Part shown: one piece after another, positions 58,304 to 64,000 of the stretch
Numbering within the stretch: position 1 is the first letter of the stretch
How the letters are laid out: each line of letters opens with the position of its first letter
Assembly (NCBI GenBank): GCA_964470375.1
Contig: CAYYCP010000004.1
Location: forward strand, 31,371 to 95,370
DNA length: 64,000 nt
Direction: 5' to 3'
DNA from: CAYNQK01 sp964470375
GTDB lineage: Bacteria > Spirochaetota > Spirochaetia > Treponematales > JBGSOB01
The notes under the pieces: model-generated
What the model saw: the letters and a program-made list of their open reading frames with translations, nothing else
Told to the model about the DNA's origin: nothing
Databases searched by the model: none
Program-made: the position numbers and the translations under genes

Positions 58304-59194
58304 ATGTATAGCCGCGCGCGGACTGAAGCGCCGGCCAAGCTCAACCTCCACCTGGAGGTGGGGCCTGTCCGGGCGGACGGCTATCACGAGCTGCGCTCCA
58401 TCTTCCAGGCCATATCGCTCGCCGATGTGGTGGAGGCCGAGCGGGTGCCCGGGACAGTCGTCGAGATCGAGGGAAATTTCGGTTTCCCCGCCAGCCAGAA
58501 CATCATCGATAGGGCCTGCCGCCTCTTTTTTGAGCGCAGCGGCCTTCGATTCGGCCTGCGCTTCAGAGTGGACAAGCGCATCCCCATGGGCAGCGGGATG
58601 GGAGGCGGCTCAAGTGACGCAGCGGCCTGTCTGGCCTGCCTGAACGCCCTTTCCGGCGGTATCCTGGACGGGCCGACAATGGACAGTCTGGCCGCCCAGC
58701 TGGGAAGCGATGTGCCCTTTTTCCTCCACGGTCCACTGGCCTGGGTGGAGGGGCGTGGAGAGCGGGTGAGCCGGGAGGATGCCAGGCAGGACCTGACCTT
58801 CGTGATCGTGGATCCGGGTTTTCCTCTCGGCACGGCCGAAGCCTACCGGGAGCTCGACTGCTTACGGGAAGGAAAAGCCCGTCAAGGGGAATTCCGAGGC
58901 CCGGAACGGGAAGAGGCCATGATGGCCTACCGCGGACGGCCGCGCGAATGGCCCTTTTTCAACAGCTTCCAGGAGGGCGCTTTCAAGGCCCACCCGGAGC
59001 TGGAGGAGATACGCAGCGCCCTAATGAGAGCGGGCGCGGATTTCGCCCTCATGAGCGGATCCGGTTCCGCCGTGTACGGGGTGTTCGAGGAGGAGCGACG
59101 TGCCCGAGACGCGGCCGACTCCCTGGCGGCAGGCGGGGCCAGGGCTCAGGCGGCCTTTTTGCTTGCGCGCGGGCAGAAAGTCATAGTAGAATAA
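58304..59194 (+). CDS. ispE: 4-diphosphocytidyl-2-C-methyl-D-erythritol kinase
   Basis: GHMP kinase of the MEP isoprenoid pathway. 296 residues: EAPAKLNLHLEVG (substrate Lys/Asn), RADGYHELRSIFQAI, the ATP loop PMGSGMGGGSSDAAA, LAAQLGSDVPFFLHG and ALMSGSGSAVYGVF. Its start is 8 bases after the -10 box, with no Shine-Dalgarno sequence. spoVG follows after 37 bases. Confidence 0.96.
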   Translation: MYSRARTEAPAKLNLHLEVGPVRADGYHELRSIFQAISLADVVEAERVPGTVVEIEGNFGFPASQNIIDRACRLFFERSGLRFGLRFRVDKRIPMGSGMGGGSSDAAACLACLNALSGGILDGPTMDSLAAQLGSDVPFFLHGPLAWVEGRGERVSREDARQDLTFVIVDPGFPLGTAEAYRELDCLREGKARQGEFRGPEREEAMMAYRGRPREWPFFNSFQEGAFKAHPELEEIRSALMRAGADFALMSGSGSAVYGVFEEERRARDAADSLAAGGARAQAAFLLARGQKVIVE

Positions 59195-59231
59195 GCGGTG
59201 ATCGTCCCTGCAGCCCTGGAAGGAGAACCCG

Positions 59232-59513
59232 ATGGAGATCACCGACATCCGCATCCGCAAGGTATCGAGCGAGGGCAAGCTGAAGGCCTACGTCACGGTC
59301 ACCTTCGATCAATGCTTCGTGATCCACAACGTGAAGATCATCGAGGGAAAGACCGGAGTCTTCATCGCCATGCCCAGCCGTAAGACCAGGACAGGGGAGT
59401 ACAAGGATGTGGCCCATCCGATCACTCCGGAATTCCGCGGGCGCTTGCAGGAGCGTATTCTAGCGGAGTATGACAACGGGAACGTGCAGGACTCTCCTGA
59501 CGTGGAGATTTGA
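59232..59513 (+). CDS. spoVG: SpoVG-family RNA/DNA-binding regulator
   Basis: 93 residues: MEITDIRIRKVSSEGKLKAY, VTFDQCFVIHNVKIIEGKTG and FIAMPSRKTRTGEYKDVAHP, with a short C-terminal helix. In Borrelia and other bacteria SpoVG binds nucleic acid and regulates gene expression. AAGGAG 7 bases before the ATG. It lies between ispE and tRNA-Gln. Confidence 0.96.
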   Translation: MEITDIRIRKVSSEGKLKAYVTVTFDQCFVIHNVKIIEGKTGVFIAMPSRKTRTGEYKDVAHPITPEFRGRLQERILAEYDNGNVQDSPDVEI

Positions 59514-59529
59514 CTGCCTTTCGATACGA

Positions 59530-59600
59530 TGGGACGTCGGCAAGTGGTAAGCCCCCGGGTTTTGGTTCCGGTATTCGCAGGTTCGAATCCTGCCGTCCCA
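59530..59600 (+). tRNA. tRNA-Gln (anticodon UUG)
   Basis: 71 bases. Acceptor stem TGGGACG/CGTCCCA (7 bp), D-arm with GTGGTAAG, anticodon arm CCGGG-TTTTGGT-TCCGG with TTG in the middle, and T-arm GCAGG-TTCGAAT-CCTGC. The CCA end is not encoded (GGG follows). It lies between spoVG and rplY and is probably cut from their common transcript or read from it. Confidence 0.95.
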
Positions 59601-59644
59601 GGGATGAACGCTTCCACCGGCCAGAGAGAAGGAGTGTAGAAGAG

Positions 59645-60313
59645 ATGAACAAGGTTTTCAGCGCCGCGGTACGCGCGGAGCGGGGCAAGGGGCCGATCGG
59701 TCGGCTGAGGCGGGCGGGGCGGATCCCGGCCGTCATCTACGGCGGTGGCCAGCCCATGTCTATTTCGCTGGATGAGAAGGAGTACGTCAAGGAGCACCAC
59801 GGCCTGACCGAGAGTACCATCGTCACCCTGAAGATCGATGGCCGCGATCACCTGGTGGTGGTCAAGGATGCGCAATCCGACATCCTGTCGGGCAAGGTTC
59901 TGCATGTGGACTTCTATGAGGTGGAGAAGGGCAAGGCCCTGCGCGTGCGCGTCTCCATCCACCTGGTGGGCACGCCCGAGGGCGTGAGGGCCGGAGGAGT
60001 ACTCGAGAATCCCACCCACTTCGTGGAAGTGGAGTGCGATCCGACCATCCTCCCGGAAAAGATCGAGGTGGACGTATCCAAGCTTCAAGCCAATCAGTCC
60101 ATCCACGTCAAGGATTTGAGCCTGGACGAGCGCATCAAGGTGCTGAGCTCTCCGGATACAGTCATCGCCTTGGTCAAGTATGCCAAGGAGGAGAAGGTCG
60201 AAGCCGCTCCGGCAGCCGAGGGCGCGGCTCCGGCGGCCGAAGGCGCCGCCGCCCAGGGTGCGGCCGCCGCTTCCTCGACCGAGGCCAAGGCCAAGGCCGA
60301 ATCGAAGGCCTGA
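59645..60313 (+). CDS. rplY: 50S ribosomal protein L25 (Ctc/general-stress form)
   Basis: 222 residues: the L25 5S-rRNA-binding domain (about 1-95; RRAGRIPAVIYGGGQPMSIS, DVLHVDFY-like KVLHVDFYEVEKGK), the TL5/Ctc C-terminal beta domain (about 100-185; HLVGTPEGVRAGGVLE, DVSKLQANQSIHVKDLSLDE) and an Ala/Glu/Lys-rich tail. The start is the ATG at 59645; the reading frame upstream runs through the tRNA. A strong terminator follows. Confidence 0.95.
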   Translation: MNKVFSAAVRAERGKGPIGRLRRAGRIPAVIYGGGQPMSISLDEKEYVKEHHGLTESTIVTLKIDGRDHLVVVKDAQSDILSGKVLHVDFYEVEKGKALRVRVSIHLVGTPEGVRAGGVLENPTHFVEVECDPTILPEKIEVDVSKLQANQSIHVKDLSLDERIKVLSSPDTVIALVKYAKEEKVEAAPAAEGAAPAAEGAAAQGAAAASSTEAKAKAESKA

Positions 60314-60357
60314 CCGCTCAACGGCTGCGGCTTGTTCGCGTACCATCGCCTTTGAGG

Positions 60358-60388
60358 GCCCGGGACGTTGTCCGTTCCGGGCTTTTTT
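60358..60388 (+). terminator. Intrinsic terminator after rplY
   Basis: The arms GCCCGG (60358-60363) and CCGGGC (60377-60382) with an inner GGAC/GTCC pairing are followed directly by six T. It closes the ispE-spoVG-tRNA-rplY unit. Confidence 0.85.
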
Positions 60389-60418
60389 CCTTTTTTGACG
60401 GTACTATGGAGGAGGGGC

Positions 60419-61828
60419 ATGCGCGTGGACCCGGGAAATCTTGAGACCATAGTGGAGGATTGTCTCAAGCGCCACGGGGTCAAGACCTCCGACTCCATTG
60501 TTTGCGCCTTCTCGGGCGGGCCCGATTCGAGCGCCCTGGCCCTCTGCCTGGCTCAAGCCGCCCGGCATGTAGGCTTCACGCTTGCCCTCGTCTACATCGA
60601 CCACGGTCTACGCCCGGAGGAGGAGATGGCGGATGAGCGTGAGAGGGTGAGGGACTTCGCCAACCGCTTTTCCTTGACGCTTAGGATGGTCCAAGCCGGG
60701 CGCGGCGCCATCGCCGGGGCGGCGGCGGAGAGAGGGTGCGGCATAGAAGCCGCAGCGCGCGAGGCTCGTTACGCCCTGCTGCGCCTCGAGGCCGCGCGGC
60801 TGGGCGCAAAAGGCGGGCGGACCTGGATCGCCACCGGTCACCATGCTGACGACCAGGACGAGACATGCGTCATGCGCGTATTTTCCGGCTCCGGCTCGGG
60901 CGGCTTGCGCGGTATCCCCGAGCGCAACGGTGAGATCCTTCGCCCACTCCTGTCCGCACGGCGCGCCCAGATAGAGGCTTACCTCGGGGAGAGGGCTGTC
61001 AAGCCCTGTCGGGATTCGAGCAACGCGGAGGCTGTTTTCCTACGAAACCGCCTGAGGGCCTGCCTCATGCCCGCCATCGCATCGGTCTTTCCAGGGTATG
61101 CCAAGGCCCTGGCGAGCCTCCGCGAGAAGGCCGCCCTGGAGGAGGATTGCCTTAGGCGTGCAACGGCCGATCTTTTCAAAACGGAGGGCGATGGGATGTC
61201 TATCGGCGCTGCGGACTGGCTCGCTCTGCATCCTGCCCTCCGCATCCGATCCCTCCAGGATGCGGCTGGGAGCCTCATACAGGGCGCCCGCCTGCCTTTC
61301 GCCTTCATAAAGGAAGTCTCGGCTCGTCTCGCACTGGCGGCCGCGAATGGTCGGGCAGCCCGAATAAGCGGGAAAGGCCTGGTGTTTCGCCTGGAGAAGG
61401 GAAGGCTGGAGGTTATACGGCGTCTTGCCCAGCCCGGCAAAAAAGGCTATTTTTTCAATGTCAGCGGGCCCGCCGTCCTGGACATCCCCGGTGGAGGAAG
61501 GATCAGGCTTTATGTATCCCCGGATCCCGGCCGGGGCCCGGCCTTGGCGTGCGTTTTATGGCCGGCCGTCCTTCGCAGCCCCCGTCCGTATGATTCAGTG
61601 CGCACGCGCGGCGGGGACAAGACGGTCTCGTCCCTCCTGCGCGAATGGAGCCTGCCCGCGTGGGGCGGAGGAGTAGCCCTTCTCGAGGACAGGCTGGGCA
61701 TCGTGTGCGTCTATGGCGTCCTTGCCGGCCGAGCCAACAGGTACGCCGAGCGCGGCTACCTACCTGGGCCGGCCGATGCCTGCCTAGGCGCCGAATTTCT
61801 TGAAAGAGGTGCAATACATGGGCTTTGA
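60419..61828 (+). CDS. tilS: tRNA(Ile)-lysidine synthase
   Basis: Modifies the wobble C of tRNA-Ile(CAU) to lysidine, an essential step in decoding AUA. 469 residues: the PP-loop AFSGGPDSSALALC, VYIDHGLRPEEE, ATGHHADDQDET, SGSGSGGLRGIPERNGEILR-like region and KPCRDSSNAEAVFLRNRLR. A C-terminal domain follows (RPYDSVRTRGGDKTVSSLLR). GGAGGAGGGG directly before the ATG fixes the start. It overlaps ftsH by 11 bases, the common tilS-ftsH order. Confidence 0.95.
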   Translation: MRVDPGNLETIVEDCLKRHGVKTSDSIVCAFSGGPDSSALALCLAQAARHVGFTLALVYIDHGLRPEEEMADERERVRDFANRFSLTLRMVQAGRGAIAGAAAERGCGIEAAAREARYALLRLEAARLGAKGGRTWIATGHHADDQDETCVMRVFSGSGSGGLRGIPERNGEILRPLLSARRAQIEAYLGERAVKPCRDSSNAEAVFLRNRLRACLMPAIASVFPGYAKALASLREKAALEEDCLRRATADLFKTEGDGMSIGAADWLALHPALRIRSLQDAAGSLIQGARLPFAFIKEVSARLALAAANGRAARISGKGLVFRLEKGRLEVIRRLAQPGKKGYFFNVSGPAVLDIPGGGRIRLYVSPDPGRGPALACVLWPAVLRSPRPYDSVRTRGGDKTVSSLLREWSLPAWGGGVALLEDRLGIVCVYGVLAGRANRYAERGYLPGPADACLGAEFLERGAIHGL

Positions 61829-63686
61829 GGGAAATCCCCAGGGACAGGAGCGGAAACCGCAGGCGACCAAGGGCAACCGCTTCGCCCTGATGCTCTTCGT
61901 GGGTGTGCTTGCAGCCCTTGGGGTGATGCTTTATATAAGCAGCCGCCAGCCGACGGCTGCCATCTCATATTCGGAATTTAAGGGTCTGGTAGCCCAGGGA
62001 CGGGTCGACAGTGTAAAGATCGTGGAGCAGAGCGAGATCCAGGGTCTGACCAAGCCCGACGCCCAGGGAAACGTGGAACGCTTCCAGACCATCATCCCTT
62101 ATTATGACGAGGGCCTCATCCCCGAGATGGAGGCTGCCGGAGTGAAGCTGCGCGGCGGCAAGGTGAACGACTTTGGCCTCCTCCTGCTGCAATTCCTGCC
62201 CTGGCTCCTGGGCATCGTCTTCCTCTGGATTATGTTCCGCCAGATGCAGGGCGCCGGCAACAAAACCTTCGCCTTCGGCAAATCGCGGGCCAAGCTCTAC
62301 CAGGATCAGCGCAAGGTGACGTTTGAGGACGTGGCCGGGCAGAAGGAAGCCAAGTACGAGCTGCAGGAAGTGGTGGACTTCCTTAAGAATCCTCAAAAAT
62401 TCGTGAAGATGGGGGCGCGCATCCCCAAGGGCATGCTCTTGGTGGGCATGCCCGGCACGGGCAAAACCCTCCTGGCCAAGGCGATAGCCGGGGAGGCGGG
62501 GGTTCCCTTCTTCCACATGTCCGGATCGGATTTCGTCGAAATGTTCGTCGGCGTGGGGGCGAGCCGCGTTCGCGATCTTTTCGAGCAGGGCCGCAAAAAC
62601 GCCCCCTGCATCCTCTTCATAGATGAGCTGGACGCAGTCGGGCGCACACGCGGCGCCGGCTACGGCGGCGGGCACGATGAGCGCGAGCAAACCCTCAACC
62701 AGATGCTGGTGGAGATGGATGGTTTCGATACCAAGGACGGGGTCATCATCCTGGCGGCCACGAATCGCCCGGACGTTCTGGACCCGGCCCTCCTCCGACC
62801 CGGACGCTTCGACCGTCAAGTGGTTGTGGCCATGCCCGATATCAATGAGCGCGAGGCCATCCTGAAGATCCACGCTCGCAAGATACCGATCGGCGAGGAT
62901 GTGGACTTGAAACGCATCGCCCGCGCGACGCCTGGAACATCCGGCGCTGACCTTGCCAACCTAGTCAACGAGGCGGCACTCTTCGCCGCCCGCAAGAACA
63001 AGGCCGTGGTCGAGATGTCCGAGTTCGAGGAGGCCCGCGATAAGATCCAGATGGGCGTGGCCCGTAAATCCCTGGCCATGTCGGACGAGGATAAGCGCGC
63101 CACCGCTGTTCACGAGGCCGGGCACGCCCTCCTGCATTATTACCTTGAACACGCAGATCCCCTGCACAAGGTGACGATAATCCCCCATGGCCAGGCCCTC
63201 GGGCTGGCATTGTCGTTGCCGGAGAAGGACGCCTATTCCTACGCCAAGTCCTGGGCGGACGACCGTATAGTCATCTGCTACGGCGGCCTGGCCGCCGAGC
63301 GCATCGTCTACGGCGAGACCACCTCAGGAGTAAAAATGGATCTGGAGATGGCCACCCAACTGGCCCGACGCATGGTGTGCGAGTGGGGCATGGACGAGGA
63401 GATGGGGCCCATCACCTACGGCCAGGAGGACGAGCCGATCTTCCTTGCTAGGGAGATAGCCCGGCGCAAGGATTATTCGGAGGATACGGCCATGCGCATA
63501 GATCAGGCCGTCAAGCGCATCCTAGGGCGGGGCCTTGAGCGGGCCATGTCCATCCTGAGCCAGCATAAAGAGGAGCTGCTCAAGCTGGTGGACGAGCTCA
63601 TCGCCAAGGAGACCCTGGACGACGAGGAAGTCCGCGCCCTCCTCAGGCTGCCGGCCCCGGCCAAGACCCTGGAGATCACGGGATAA
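61818..63686 (+). CDS. ftsH: ATP-dependent zinc metalloprotease FtsH
   Basis: 622 residues: two transmembrane helices (about 20-42 and 117-137) around a periplasmic domain, the AAA module with Walker A GMPGTGKTLLAKAIAGE, Walker B CILFIDELDAVGR and SRH ATNRPDVLDPALLRPGRFDR, then the zinc site AVHEAGHALLHYY. It degrades membrane and cytoplasmic proteins. The ATG at 61818 has AAAGAGG 8 bases upstream; the TTG at 61800 is an alternative. Confidence 0.97.
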   Translation: MGFEGNPQGQERKPQATKGNRFALMLFVGVLAALGVMLYISSRQPTAAISYSEFKGLVAQGRVDSVKIVEQSEIQGLTKPDAQGNVERFQTIIPYYDEGLIPEMEAAGVKLRGGKVNDFGLLLLQFLPWLLGIVFLWIMFRQMQGAGNKTFAFGKSRAKLYQDQRKVTFEDVAGQKEAKYELQEVVDFLKNPQKFVKMGARIPKGMLLVGMPGTGKTLLAKAIAGEAGVPFFHMSGSDFVEMFVGVGASRVRDLFEQGRKNAPCILFIDELDAVGRTRGAGYGGGHDEREQTLNQMLVEMDGFDTKDGVIILAATNRPDVLDPALLRPGRFDRQVVVAMPDINEREAILKIHARKIPIGEDVDLKRIARATPGTSGADLANLVNEAALFAARKNKAVVEMSEFEEARDKIQMGVARKSLAMSDEDKRATAVHEAGHALLHYYLEHADPLHKVTIIPHGQALGLALSLPEKDAYSYAKSWADDRIVICYGGLAAERIVYGETTSGVKMDLEMATQLARRMVCEWGMDEEMGPITYGQEDEPIFLAREIARRKDYSEDTAMRIDQAVKRILGRGLERAMSILSQHKEELLKLVDELIAKETLDDEEVRALLRLPAPAKTLEITG

Positions 63687-63689
63687 GCC

Positions 63690-64000
63690 ATGCCGAGCGG
63701 TCCGCGCCAGTACCGGGCCTTCATACTCCTGTCCTGCCTTTGCCTGGCGGTCGCCGCGGCGGGTGCCCAGTCTGGCCCCGACCCCCTTCGTTCTGGAATG
63801 GCCCGTTCGCTTTTTACCGCCGCCTTGGCATACCGAGACAAGGGCCAGGAAGCCGAGGCCGTGGCTGCACTCAGGGAGGCCCTCCGCCTTGATCCAGGAG
63901 ATTCCGACATCCTGTACAGCCTGGCCCTGTCCCTGGAGGACGGATCTGAACGGCACGATCTCCTTATGCGGGCTCACGGCTCGGGACGCTTTAGCTCGCT
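63690..64000 (+). CDS. Secreted TPR-domain protein (partial, runs off the right edge)
   Basis: 103 visible codons: a signal peptide (about 1-26, FILLSCLCLAVAAAGAQ) and at least one tetratricopeptide repeat (AYRDKGQEAEAVAALREALR, then LDPGDSDILYSLALSL). It begins 3 bases after the ftsH stop. TPR proteins are protein-interaction scaffolds; the role is unknown. Confidence 0.75.
   Translation, partial: MPSGPRQYRAFILLSCLCLAVAAAGAQSGPDPLRSGMARSLFTAALAYRDKGQEAEAVAALREALRLDPGDSDILYSLALSLEDGSERHDLLMRAHGSGRFSS

Noticed and set aside
61965..62873. 302-codon minus-strand open frame opposite ftsH
   Set aside because: Antisense to the conserved AAA module; composition (His/Leu/Glu-rich) is typical of such shadows.
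1..64000. CRISPR arrays, insertion sequences, prophage genes, rRNA genes, replication origin
   Set aside because: Looked for on both strands; no regularly spaced repeats, transposase or integrase motifs, rRNA sequence or DnaA-box cluster was recognised by eye.

Overview
The window is GC-rich chromosomal DNA from a draft (scaffolded) genome. It most resembles a spirochaete of the Treponema type. The evidence for this is a FabV/Ter-type enoyl reductase closing a fab operon, PilZ, CheX and degenerate-GGDEF proteins, a CASTOR/POLLUX-like channel, the gene order rplU-prp-rpmA-obg-nadD-yqeK-LCP-rsfS, and the order ispE-spoVG-tRNA-Gln-rplY-tilS-ftsH. No mobile element, CRISPR array, rRNA or phage gene is visible. 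Coding density is very high: the longest stretch without a gene is about 190 bases (3073-3259), and many genes overlap through ATGA/GTGA or TGATG junctions.

Layout. (1) 1-3853, minus strand: fatty-acid operon fabH-fabF-fabZ-fabV behind a strong promoter that contains an inverted repeat, with a TetR regulator and a membrane protein carrying a degenerate GGDEF domain upstream. (2) 5415-6600: a DUF1707/LiaF-like protein and a secreted DUF2147 protein, convergent. (3) 6722-23303, plus strand: an unbroken run of 12 overlapping genes. It has four beta-propeller (PQQ-like) proteins, a small Tat-type Cys-rich peptide, a Tat-type polyferredoxin, a NapH-like membrane ferredoxin, a NuoE-NuoF fusion, a NuoG-like protein whose nucleotide-binding domain looks decayed, a GT4 glycosyltransferase and an ABC ATPase/FtsX permease pair. 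No hydrogenase, formate dehydrogenase or other known catalytic subunit accompanies it. This is the best candidate for an undescribed system: a NADH-linked electron relay to the outside of the inner membrane coupled to envelope glycoconjugate or lipoprotein handling. (4) 23347-29263: two cNMP/GGDEF proteins (one degenerate, one intact), a MuiA-like secreted protein, and a 7TM chemoreceptor. (5) 29343-41334: uvrB, dus, arginase, argA, PilZ protein, recQ, amrB, murD and a conserved unknown. (6) 41432-49354: FecR-domain protein, cyclophilin, FliL-like protein, ion channel, ligA, two membrane unknowns, DUF167. (7) 49519-54480: ribosomal/GTPase/NAD/LCP/rsfS operon. (8) 54623-64000: a very acidic protein, cheX, nadC-nadB, ispE, spoVG, tRNA-Gln, rplY, tilS, ftsH and a truncated TPR gene.

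Two window-wide observations. First, about a dozen genes have a sigma70-like -35/-10 pair ending only 6-8 bases before the start codon, most without a Shine-Dalgarno sequence. This predicts leaderless mRNAs. Second, the three runs of 100 N are each flanked by an identical 55-base direct repeat. When one copy and the Ns are removed, the interrupted genes (dus, the LCP gene, nadB) read through in frame, so these are scaffolding artefacts and not mutations.
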